From Neckera pumila (Eukaryota > Streptophyta > Bryopsida > Hypnales > Neckeraceae): 64,000 nucleotides of DNA. Positions 47,547 to 58,377 of this stretch are shown here, in pieces. The notes below the pieces were generated by a model. It saw nothing but the letters and a program-made list of their open reading frames with translations. It did no database searches and was not told the origin of the DNA. A program made the translations under genes and the position numbers. Location: positions 11,036,001 through 11,100,000 of the forward strand of contig OZ018415.1 of NCBI GenBank assembly GCA_963969595.1. Direction: 5' to 3'. The first letter of the stretch is position 1, and each line of letters opens with the position of its first letter.

Positions 47547-49860
47547 TTATTCACTGTCCGTGTCAACATCCTGTTTCCTCCGCCTCTTCTTTTTATTGTA
47601 AGCAAGTGCGTAAGTTGAGTACAAATATGGCGAATTTAGAAGCTCACGAGGAATGGCGGTTCCAGAGGCTCGCAGTAGAGTCACAAGATCCTTAAACAAT
47701 ACTTTACTCTCATTGTCAAGAAATACTATAGCAGAACCTGGACTCCCAAGCCGTGAGGCCCTTCCAATCATGTGAATATATTCCTGAATCGAAGAAGGGA
47801 AGTCAAATACTATCACTTGTGTCATCCTTAAGAGATCCAGGCCCCGTCCTAACAGTCCTGTAGCCACGATCACTGAGGTTTCGCCTGTCAGGAAGCTCTT
47901 CATTGTCTCTCGACGGTCCTGTAAGATGCAGAATGAAAGCAGAATAATGTGAAGAGAAGAAGCGTCAACGTTGAAAAAGATCCAAGATGCTGGTCAATCT
48001 AGTCAGCCCTAATCCCTAACCCCTAACCCTAATCCCTAACCCTAAACCCAGTTAACGACGAGCATATTGACATGAAGCAGCTACACCTGACAATTTGTCA
48101 TAATATCATACGTCTATTGGTAACTGCAAGCTGAGGCCTTAAGAATAATTTGTTCTCACCTTCATAGATTTCTCCCCGTGTACAGACATGGCTTTAATAC
48201 CAGTTACACTGCGTATTGCTTCAGCTAGAAGATCAGACCCCATTCTTGAGCTAACAAACACCACCATTGGAGGTCGATAATGAAGTCGACTCTTCAAGAT
48301 CTCAAACAGCTTCTTCTTCTTGTTTTTTGACTCCACCCATAACACAGTTTGCTGCACTGCTCGATTGGGCTGGCTTGGAGTCCCGACCGACACCAACAGC
48401 GGGTTCTTCAAGAGTGATGATGAAAACCTTTCGATGCCGGGTGGAATTGTTGCTGAATACATAAGAATTTGTGGGCTGGACAGGGCCTGGACTATCTGCA
48501 TTACTTGGTCTCGAAAACCTTTTTCCAGCATACAGTCCACCTCATCGAGTACTAAGATGCACACATCCTGCAAAGATGACGTTACATTCAGCGAAAAAAT
48601 TCTGCTCCTTAACGATGATAGCATCAATCAATCAAAATGATTTTCTAGACTCAGAGTCTAAGTGCTACTGAAAAATTGTCCATCAGAATTCCCATCAGGT
48701 CCTAGGAAATCCTAAACCCTAACCCCAACCTAAAACCACGTTCTACAGAAAACTGAACGTATGAGGAGACGGAAAGATCCTTCATATTCGTTGGAATCCA
48801 GTGAAGGGATTTCTTGAACATCAACAAAAGGAAAGAGCTACAAAACAAAGAGCCGTGTACCTGTAAACTAAGATCATCATGCTTTGAAAGGAGATCAATG
48901 AGCCGCCTTGGGGTCCCAATGATCAATTCTACGCCATGCTTGATACGGTGAAATTGTTGGGACAATGAATCGCCACCAACGACTAGCGCTGTCTTAAATG
49001 GTAACCCTTTCCCAAGCACCTTGGCCTGTTCTTCCACCTGCTCGCTTGACACAAAACTACGATCATAAATCGCGCGATTCGTAAACAGAGGCAGCATCTT
49101 CACAAAACCAAGTCTCTGCTGCGTAATCAAGCGAAGAGGAAAAAAGGTAACTGACCTGCGCACATAGCTCTCGCGTCGGCGCTAACACCATAGCTATGGG
49201 CTTATCGCGTTCCGACAAGCCATGGATGCGCACCAGGGAGCACCGCATAATTATGGGAAGCAAAAAGGAGGCCGTCTTCCCAGAGCCCGTCTCTGCTGAC
49301 ACCAAGGCATCGCGTCCTCTGAGGGCTGCAGGAATGGCTTGCATCTGCACAGGTGTAGGCGAATCATACCCCGCAGCTTCCAGATTTTCCTGAAGTTTCG
49401 GTAAAAACTTGCAATCCAAAAACTGCAAGATCGGTCGAGGAACGTCCTCGCCCTTAACCGACACTTCAATTCCCTGGAGTAGGGCATCCACTTGCTTCTG
49501 CGAAAGCTTTGCAATAGATTCGTCCGGCATCCATTCAGGTAATTTATTCCCCCTGTCCCTAACGATTACACATTCATCGGGCAGCAAAGCTGTAGACGCT
49601 GCCACAGTCCCCCTGGAATTGAACGTGTCAAGTGGAGCTGGTGGAGCAGGCGTGCTACGAGCTAAAATGACAGCTTTACATTCTAAGCTACACACGTCGT
49701 CATCCGTGGCAGCGCTGATGTACTCACCATAGCGACCACAGACTACACAAACTGGCTCCCCGGGCTCCGGCTGCCGCTGTTGAACACTTCTCTCCTTCAC
49801 GGCGGGGTCCGATGGCTGGGAACCAGCAGGTCCGCCCGTATCATCGGTCGGGGCTCTCAT
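47547..49860 (-). CDS. RH41: DEAD-box RNA helicase with N-terminal HIT zinc finger (RH41/DDX59-like)
   Basis: This is an ATP-dependent RNA helicase. Four exons on the minus strand (49860-49156, 49037-48861, 48567-48160, 47918-47547) join in phase 0 to 553 aa. Residues about 37-61 form a HIT-type zinc finger (CVVCGRYGEYIS, then CSLECK). The Q motif is FLPKLQENLEAAGYDSPTPV. Motif I is AETGSGKT, Ia is APTRELC, Ib is GTPRRLIDL, II is DEVD instead of DEAD, III is SAT, V is ATGLLGRGLDL and VI is YIHMIGRASRLG. The C-terminus is basic (KKKRRRK) with an acidic tail, which suggests nuclear targeting. The finger plus helicase arrangement is that of plant RH41 and animal DDX59, and the length is close to Arabidopsis RH41 (about 505 aa). 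It is transcribed divergently from the ARL2-like gene. Introns 2 and 3 carry telomere-like CCCTAA repeats. Confidence 0.95.
48007..48049. repeat. telomere-like (CCCTAA)n tract in helicase intron 3
   Basis: About seven units of CCCTAA/CCCTAAT/CCCCTAA occur in series inside the last intron of the helicase gene. Plant telomeres are (CCCTAAA)n. A shorter related tract lies in intron 2 (see the separate entry). Confidence 0.85.
48710..48737. repeat. short telomere-like tract in helicase intron 2
   Basis: The series TCCTAAACCCTAACCCCAAC lies in intron 2 of the helicase gene. It is a second, weaker telomere-like run within 700 bp of the first. Confidence 0.7.
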
Positions 49861-50458
49861 GCCTCGGCTGCTCGACCCTAATTTGAATTTGAATTTGTTA
49901 GAATTGGCTAGTTAGAATCTTCGCCAAACGCAACTACAAACTCTCGCAAGCCCGCTGCACAAAATTCAAACACGATTTGAAATAAACGCAGACAAAAAAC
50001 ACACTAATGCACACCAACTCCTTCAACAGAGAGCAATTTCCCGACACCTCGCTAAGTTATTGCCAAACTCCGTCTACTTCCTCGCGGAGTTCGCTCGGCA
50101 CGGACAGCCTGCAGTGCTGCACTTCGTATGCACGGGGCCAACGCTCTGAATGTGAACGGAGGTGAATGGAGCCTTCGCTGCCGTGGAATGGACGGATGAT
50201 CTCATCCATTTCATTGAGCCCTAGGATGAATGTCCTGGAGCGCAAGCTAGTTGCAATCTACCGTTCCCTTCATTCTTGCTTCTTTGTCAAGCCATGGAAA
50301 ATTAGGGTTTCACTGATTCATTCTCAAACCGACAAGAGAATGCAACAGATCCCTCTTCCAAACTTTTAGCGTTGTCTTCGAATGGATTGAATTGCGTGGC
50401 ATTCTCTGGCGCTGATCTGGATTGCCTAATCTGGGACGACTTGAGTTGACACTAAGTT
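49861..50458. promoter_or_regulatory. shared divergent promoter region (RH41-like / ARL2-like)
   Basis: The two start codons are 598 bp apart and point away from each other, so this stretch must hold both promoters and 5' untranslated regions. A telo-box (AAACCCTAA in reverse, at 50302-50310) lies in it. Telo-boxes are known in plants to mark promoters of genes for translation and growth. No TATA box was placed with confidence. Confidence 0.6.
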
Positions 50459-52020
50459 ATGGGGTTGCTGTCCATCATCCGGAAAGTGAAGCGGAAGGAG
50501 AAAGAAATGCGGATCTTCATGGTGTATGCGTCACAGCCTGCCATCATATCCTGTTTGTGCATCTGTACTCCAGTTCTTTCTCAGCTCTATTGTGATCCGG
50601 AGAAGAGCATTTCAGTTTTCCTGTTTTTCTATTTCGTGGGTGACCTGCTATTCAACTTCTCTGATGGTGTTTCTTGCAGAGGTTTGGACAACGCAGGTAA
50701 GACGACGATTGTAAAGCGGATCAATGGAGAAGACACAAGTAAAATCAGCCCCACTCTCGGTTTCAACATCAAAACTATGCAGTACAATAGGTTGGTTTGT
50801 TGACCCTTATCTTGCTTTGCTCCAATTACACTCGCTTGTCTCTCTCTGCTCTTAAAATTTGAGTCGGCTGTGTGTTGCTTTCACTATTGTGCGGGTCCCC
50901 TGCCGACGCTCCCATTGAGATTCATTGGTGGTAAAGTGGTCTGGGTTTCACCAGTGTACCCTGCACTCTAGCTTTGATATGCTTAATTTATTACAGACAC
51001 CGAGTTGTTTTTTCCAACCTGCCTGGAGGTTCTAGCCAGGCTGATTGCAGAGAGAATCGTATGATTTTCAGAAGTAGTTTACATGTGGATTAGGAGTTGG
51101 CGACAATTACAGCATTTACAATTGCGCCGTATTTTCGATACTCCTTATTTTCTCAGACGTTCTTGTCAACATCTTGCACACATTCATTGATTTATTTCCA
51201 ATTGGAACAGTTTCCGCCTCAACATTTGGGATATTGGGGGTCAAAAGACTCTGCGATCGTACTGGAGAAATTACTATGAGCAAACAGATGGCATGGTTTG
51301 GGTAGTTGATTGCTCCGACTTTCGACGATTGGATGACTGTCGACAGGAGCTGCATGGGCTTCTTAAAGAGGAAGTACTGTTCCTGACTTTATTTTGCAGA
51401 GTATTTCTTCTTGTATGCTGTTTCTATTCCAAAATATATGTTGCCTGACGTTGTGGGCGTTGATGTGTAGCCGTCCTGGATATGCTGTAGATATTGAAAT
51501 TGAAACCGTATGTGATGTTATTTTGGCGGGCATACTCGCTACTGTTTGCTCTGACTTAAGGTTTTGTCATCGTGACGCTTCCTGCTTCCCTAGACCATCG
51601 ACGTGTATGTTCGTTGGGTTGTGCATTGATGATTCTTGTCTGACCGTGGTTCAGAAACTGATGGGAGCCTCGCTATTGATTTTGGCCAACAAGCAAGACA
51701 TCAAAGGTGCAATACAACCAGAGGAGCTAGCTAAAGTAAGTTTCATTTTTTCAATAAGACTCGAGCTTTTGTTGCTTTTGCTTTTCATTAGCTCTGTTCT
51801 GTACTTGAATATGACCGTGATGCCCTGCTCAAATTCTGTGTGTACGGTAGTGTTGTAATCTTCTGTTCATTTTTTGTAATAGGTTCTGCAGCTGGAGGTT
51901 ATGGACGCAAGCCGGCACTGGAACATTGTTGCTTGTAGTGCGGTAACCGGAGAGGGCTTGCTGGCTGGTTTCGATTGGCTCGTGTCTGATATTGCTTCTC
52001 GCATTTACATGCTAGATTAA
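50459..52020 (+). CDS. TTN5: ARF-like small GTPase, ARL2 / TITAN5 (HALLIMASCH) type
   Basis: This small GTPase of the ARF family is the ARL2 orthologue. ARL2 acts with tubulin-folding cofactors in tubulin assembly; loss of Arabidopsis TTN5 gives giant endosperm nuclei. Five exons (50459-50523, 50680-50790, 51211-51373, 51655-51735, 51883-52020) join to 185 aa, the family's usual length. The N-terminus is [20 protein letters not shown], with Gly2 present as in ARF-like proteins. The P-loop is GLDNAGKTT, switch I is [10 protein letters not shown], the G3 motif is WDIGGQ, G4 is NKQD and G5 is CSA. The C-terminus is [10 protein letters not shown]. Exon 1 ends in phase 2, so the splice restores Val in [14 protein letters not shown] lies two codons before the ATG in frame, which fixes the start. 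All key nucleotide-binding residues are intact, so a working gene is expected. Confidence 0.97.
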
Positions 52021-53685
52021 GTTTTGACATTGCGGCAATAACTTCCGCTTGTGGCAATGGTTTTAGTGGAATATGTTGATCAATCTCATTCGAGAGTGAT
52101 TGGTATCATCCATGTCATGCTAGTTGCTGTTTACTGTAGGGGAGACCCATTGGCAATAGAACAGAACCATTTTTCGCTAATTCTTGCATCGGGCTTGAGA
52201 GATTACCGTATGGATGTGCTGTAGATTATTCTGTGATAAAGAAGTTACTAAAGCCTTATATGTGAGGACGGGTGTTCGGAAACCTCAGCGAATTAGCTTT
52301 GTCGAGGTACCGGTATGGTGTTAATAGATAAGTAGAGAAATCTGGATCTGACTCTTCTTTCGTGGTTCTCATCCCCTCGTTTTATTTCTTCAATTGGGAT
52401 GTTGTGAACTTCAAGTTCGTGACTGATATATTATTTCCTTACTCTTCTCTGTTTCAGCTGATATTTAGAAGAAAGTTTCGTTGATGCAGAGTCACTCGGC
52501 AGTGATCGCTATGAAATTCGACTCTACGGGCAAGAAACTGTTCAGTCTCTGCATTTGAGGATTTCAGATTGGCCACTCGCACATGGTTCTGTGAACATCT
52601 GGAACATATTTGGTGTGTTCCTGCCTGTTGTGTACTCTTGTTGTAGGTGGTCGTTCGATTAGGAAATCATACTGCATCATGAGTGAGTAACGACATGACG
52701 AAACTCTCCATGAGGGTCGAAATTCTAGAACTCCTAGAATTGAGATCTCAGGTGTGAAGTATTTCGCACTGCGATCGAGGTCCACAGGGAACAAAGTTAC
52801 ACCTGTAACTCTGCTAGGTCCTAGAGCCACAACATGACCTATGAATGGTCAAACAGTTCTTGTTTATACTGAGAAATAGATCAACTTCATCCACAAAGAG
52901 TCTACCAGTAGTGTTACAGATATAGAACCTGTAATTCCACCCTATGATTCCACCCTATGATTTCAAATTGTAAAATAGTACGAGAATCGTGATGCTACAG
53001 AAGCCGCAGAGCTGTTGTACTGGATCCGAGCATGGAATTCCAGGATCTGTTGATTGGATGATCATGTTTTTGGATGATTCGTTCAGGTTTTCATTCATCC
53101 GATACATTAGGTCTAGGATTTGAAGGGGGTTATGAGAGAGACGACATGGCCCGTGCTTCACTGGACAGCTCTTGGCTTCACTACCTACATCCGTCATGTT
53201 GAAGCATGGTATATTTCCCTGGGTTCAATCATTGTGTCATGGTCTACGATTTTTCGCTCAAATCTCTTTAATTCATCACATTCTACTTGTTTCCGGACCA
53301 GAGCTGCTTAGCAAAATATATACAGTATGTCGTGGGAGCCTGGATTGCACGTGTTTGTGATTTTAGGCCTTCAGTTCCTCACAACATGTACATTGGATTG
53401 TGTTATTTGCGTACTCTTACAAGAACCCCTCTTAATTTTCAAGTTTTGCCATCACATGATCAACTGGAAAAGAGTGTACAGATTTGTGGCCTCGAATTGC
53501 TAGTGTTGCCAAAGCCATTGTTTTAGAATGGACTTTTGGTGTATCGTCATCTCTGGGAGTCTTAACCACCAATTAAGGTCTTGGATCAACAATTTTGTCA
53601 CATATAATAGATCAACATTCAAATCTCCTATCAATAGTAAGTACTAGTGTGTCCTGTGCCATTGCCATTGCCAAAATCATAGTAA
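52021..53685. other. ARL2-like 3' region and intergenic
   Basis: This is probably 3' untranslated sequence followed by unassigned DNA. A short direct repeat (ATTCCACCCTATG twice) lies near 52,933-52,961. Minus-strand frames of 80-88 codons (52564-52830 and 52955-53197) have normal composition but no recognisable similarity. Confidence 0.4.
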
Positions 53686-53689
53686 AAAT

Positions 53690-53965
53690 AATTTTCTTAT
53701 TTTCTAATTCATAATTAAAACTTTGAAATTCAATATCTTTCACATTGTCATTCCAAACGCCATGAAACAAAGCCCGTCTACCCCTCCTCGTCAAGAGCTT
53801 AAGGTACCAATGGTACCAAAAACATGACCATAATTAATCAAAGTAAAAGTAATTTTCTAATTTTTTTGATCCATAGATACTTTGAAATTCAATAACTTTC
53901 GCATTATCATTCCAAACACCACAAAACCAAGCCCTTGCACCCCTCTTTGTTGAGAGCTTTCTGAC
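53690..53965. repeat. dispersed repeat, two adjacent copies
   Basis: The phrase ACTTTGAAATTCAATA, then ATTCCAAACRCCA, then AGCCC and CACCCCTC, occurs twice about 160 bp apart. A related piece lies near 6,150-6,240, so this is a dispersed repeat. It is non-coding. Confidence 0.65.
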
Positions 53966-54215
53966 GGTACGGTTCGAGAGATCTCAACGTAATAAACAAA
54001 ACAAACAAACAGCCAATATTAAAGATTTGGATAGTGTGCATTTTTATGCATGCTCTTTATGCATTTGTTAACTATTCACACAATTGCTCATGTTTTCACG
54101 CTAGTTTGCAAAATATGTCCCTATTACCAAATTTGATTCCTAACTCCCCTAGCCCTATAAAAACCCCTTTGACCACTTCGCATTTAATCTAATTCTATTA
54201 AACATTTAAACCCCC

Positions 54216-54600
54216 TTCCACCACTTCACATTTAATTGCATTTAAAGTAGACAAATCTTTTAATTGACCCTTTAAGTATATACAACCCTTTAAGCATTTC
54301 ATTCCACCACTTTGCAATTAATCGCATTTAAGATAGACAAATCCTTTAATTGACCTTTTAATTATATATGATCTTTTAAACATATCTGACCCTTTAAACA
54401 TTCCTTTCCACCACTTTGCAATTAATTGCATTTAAGATAGACGAATCCTTTAATTGACCCTTTAATTATATATGAACCTTTAAGCGTATCTGACCCTTTA
54501 AGCATTCCTTTCCACCACTTTGCAATTAATTGCATTTATGATAGACAAATCCTTTAATTGACCCTTTAATTATATATGACCCTTTAAGCATATTTGACAT
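54216..54600. repeat. 104-bp tandem repeat, about four units
   Basis: Units start with TTCCACCACTTTGCAATTAA at 54216 (shorter variant), 54302, 54406 and 54510. The spacing is 86, 104 and 104 bp. Each holds ATAGACAAATCCTTTAATTG and a run of ACCCTTTAA-type words. A GACCCTTTAA-like word recurs within each unit at about 20-bp spacing, so the array has a nested periodicity. It is non-coding. Confidence 0.9.
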
Positions 54601-54971
54601 CTCCAAGGCATGTTATGATTCCAAAAAATTACAAATTTAGCATTTGTAAAGTAAATCCAATGTCACTAGACTCATAATCCTTGATTTTTATATATAAGTT
54701 CAAAGATAGAGGATCTAGACACCTACAAGCATGTATAGATGACACTTGTTGTGGAAACCAACAACACCAAAGCATCAACACTTTTGTTGCAACCAATTGG
54801 ACTTAAGGTGCCCAAGAGATTTTCAATGAAGAAACAACTTCCAATATTAGCTCTAGATTGCATCAGGGTTTTTTTTCTCGCACTGTAGAGCAACAGTGAA
54901 CCCTTGTGTGCCCTCCCAACAAAGGTGGATATCTGGAGGGAGCTAGGCACAGTGGTGAAATGCTCTGATGA

Positions 54972-55011
54972 GTTCTCCGAATCTGGCGATATATCGCCAG
55001 ATTCGGAGAAC
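54972..55011. repeat. perfect 40-bp palindrome
   Basis: The sequence is its own exact reverse complement over 40 bp. It is centred on ATAT, with half-site GTTCTCCGAATCTGGCGATA. Symmetry stops exactly at both ends (A at 54971 against G at 55012). It can form a cruciform or hairpin without a loop spacer. Confidence 0.95.
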
Positions 55012-56392
55012 GCTGGATTGTGTCTTCACGATATTGTATATTCTATTGTATATTTGTTACCAACAAAAACTTCAAATATTGTAGGCATCTAATTTCTATA
55101 GATTCTAAAAATGCTTAGCTTTAGATGTTACATTGTATGGTTATAGGACTAACTATAGGATGGTGGGAATGGGGTTGGGATGAAATGGGTTGCTTGCCTC
55201 ATGTATTCAAAATTCTTGTTCAATATTGTCATGAGTCATTATGTGCACCCTTGGTATACTAATAATTTTTTTTACTCAACAAGATACCAATAATCACCAT
55301 TTGCCTTCTTGAAAATACTACAAACAAAATACCAATTGTATACTACAATAAGGTGTGTGTTTCAGGCCTTCTTCTTCCAACCATACAAAGAGTCTATAGA
55401 GATTAATTTAATGAAAGTTATTTTTGGAAAGCAATCAAATGAAAGAGTTATTTATATGCAAGATAATAGGCAAAATATAATTTTTTAGCAAGATGATAGG
55501 AGTAGAGAGAAAAGAGACTTTTACTTTGTATTCAACTTTCTTATCAATACTACCACAGTGGGACAACTATACAAGTAAAATTGTAAAAATACTCTTGTGC
55601 ATATTTACAATCAAACTTGAGGAAGTTTCTAATTAGGTATATACACAGAAAAATTAAATATGAAGATAAAACACAACATGTGCAATTACAAATGAGGTTG
55701 AGTGGGATGAGTTGAATTCTTAGGTTGATAATTATTAGAATTCATTACTTAAATTAAGATACCATAGAAAAAAAAACTCAAATTTACAATTACAATTTCA
55801 AGAGAGAAAGCCATATAATTTACTATTGGTTGCACACTGGTGAATTAAAGCTTCAAATTACAATACTTTTTTATCATTTACAATTAACATCAATGAAGTT
55901 GAAATTTTTAGAAACTCTAAACCTCTAAAACTTGATAGTCCATTTGAGGAAATCTTCATTTTCTTTGACTTCATCATTGTTATACAAGAGTCATTACCTG
56001 ATATATATAAAATGTAGCAAGATTTTTAATACAATACACTATGTTTGTACTCATTGTACTAACCCTTCAATGTCCAAGGCACCAAATCCTGGTGCCAACA
56101 AATTTTGAAGTTAAATAAAATCTAACCAAGTTATTATTTTTAGTAGTTCCATTTTAAAAGAATTCTTTTTGAAGTCTAGTTTTAGCATCAAAAATTCAAT
56201 TTTGAAAATGAATGAATTTCAATTCAATTATTGAAAATTCAATAATTTTTCTATTCACAATTTTATTCAAGCTTTTGTAGAAGGATGTCTATTGCAATCT
56301 TGATTTTGTAGTATTGAAGGTTTTTGGAAATTAGCCTCAAATATACTAGATCTTAGAGAGAAAATCACATTAGAAATTCATATAAATTTTTT
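55012..56392. other. AT-rich intergenic, no gene
   Basis: No supported frame, and no element boundary was identified. Confidence 0.45.
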
Positions 56393-56394
56393 TT

Positions 56395-57583
56395 ATGGTT
56401 CCACGACTATATTTTCACCAAAAAAGCTCAAAAACTGCCAATTTTAGAACAAGTACCAAATTTTTGAAAAAAAAAGTTTGACACATGTAACCACTGGATC
56501 TTGTAGTATGCTGACTTGAGAACATGTGATAGATTTCAAAAATTTCCACTTAGTGGATTGCAATATATAAGCATTCAAATTCACTGAAGTTATTTTTTTG
56601 GCCCTACAAAAAGCAGGGCAATTGCACTTCATAAGCTCACTTTTCTATGAAAAAATGTCCAAAATGGTGATGCTTCTTTAGATTCTTTTTCCTAGACATA
56701 TTGGCCACATATTGAAAATTTTCACATTATTTGGAATTGTACATTATATACTAAAAAAATAGTAAGTAAATAATAGTAGAGAATGATTCAAAATACTAAA
56801 TTGTTGAAAATTTAATTATGGAATTGAAAAATGCCCGTCCCAGTGGTTGCAATATTGAAATAAACAATCTACATCTTATAATTTTCTTCTTTTCAAAAAA
56901 TATTGAAAATTTGCTAAACTTAGGCACTAAACAACACTACTAGAAAATTAGCGACCAATTTAACAATGAAACAACCAAAATTGAGTAAGATAAAGGATTT
57001 CAATATTTACTCTAGAGTAGAGAATCCATAACTGCCCGCAAACAAAAAGTTCTCATAACTTTGACTCACTGATGAAAAGGGAATGATTCAAAGCTCTTCA
57101 GGTTTCGAGATTAAGCTCATACGGAGTATTTTTTGAGCGACCAGTTTTTAGTTTATCATTGAAAAAGTGCTGTACTGAACAGTCAGATAAGTTGGCTACT
57201 TGTCAAAACAATTAGATTTCGCGATTTTATTTTATTTTTAATAAACTTTAAACTCTTAAAACTCAGTTCTTGCGCCGCTGCCATTGCAATTTCAAATGGG
57301 TGGGAGTAGGGAAAAAATCATTTTTTCAGCCCAAAAAAGTCATATTTCAAGATACTTCAGAGGGCAGAGGACGGAGGCCTGAAATTTTCTCTAATGAATA
57401 ATCTTTCAATCCATAAGTGATATTGTTGTGTTTTCTTTTCTTATGTGATCTCTCAAATATCTAGTTTGAATTTGTATGGATACGATTCCAAGAAAATTTG
57501 ATAAAATTTATCAAAATGCTGTTTTTTGTTTCAATTTAGAGCAAATTCCAAAAAGCTCAGAAAAGGCCTTTGGCATTTAAGGG
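56395..57583. mobile_element. TTAA-type family, subfamily A, copy F
   Basis: It is colinear with the copy at 33953-35194 over at least 650 bp: GACTATATTTTCACCAAAA, CATGTAACCACTGGATCTTG, GAAAAAATGTCCAAAATGG, ATTTGGAATTGTACATTATA. The right terminus reads ATTTAAGGG followed by TTAA (57584-57587). The left terminus has decayed. After about 57,110 the sequence differs from the sister copy, so a rearrangement or another insertion is present. Confidence 0.55.
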
Positions 57584-57589
57584 TTAATT

Positions 57590-58377
57590 ATCTCCTATGT
57601 ATAAATTGGAAAATACAATAACTAAAGAGTAAATTCCAAGTCAAAGTGCGTCCAGAATAAAGGTAAATATAGAAAACCAATAAACTTGCAACAATAGAGC
57701 TAATCTGAAAGTCTTTCCCAGAGTGGAAAATCTGTGCAAACTACGGCCCAGTTGTGAGCAATAAATTCCCTCCTGAGGAACTAGCCAGTGAAATTCACTG
57801 ACAATGTTAGATTAAGAGCTCCCCAAACCACATTAAGTTCCCAGATCACATGCTCATTCACAAGACCAGGCTAGTGCTTGGACCTGACATTGTCACACAG
57901 AACAGACGAAACTACAGCTCGCTTTTAGATAATAATCCAGTAACAGAAGGACTTTCAACATTCCTGAAATAATGTACAGCAGCTGACAGATGCCTGTCTT
58001 AAATAGGCAACGTCACCAGGTTCCTACATCTGCACAAACGTCTCCTGGCATTACACTCCAATTGCATAACACCAGCCGATTTCAAAGATTACGCAGAATC
58101 AGACATCACAGTTACTCTTCAAACTGGTGGCGCTCAATGGATATGTGGACCACCGCAAGCTCCTGTTATATCAGGAATCCCACAAGTCTGGCATTTCAGC
58201 TATACCATGACAAGGCAGTCCTGTTCATTTAGTGGAAACGATGGAACCACATTCCGTGGGATGGAACAGCCCTGCTGCTGCTGCTGCTGCGCAGTGCCAT
58301 GATCCCCGAAACTGGAACTCGTCTAAAAGAATAGTTGCGCCCTCTAAAGAAACGGTGACGTTACAAAAGGAGACCGA
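57590..58377 (-). other. 3' region of the NUMOD3 gene
   Basis: This is probably 3' untranslated and downstream sequence for the minus-strand gene ending at 58378. It includes a CTG/CAG run of about six units at 58,271-58,289. Confidence 0.45.

Noticed and set aside
52564..53197. Minus-strand frames of 80-88 codons
   Set aside because: No similarity or splice context was recognised; they probably lie in the ARL2-like 3' region.
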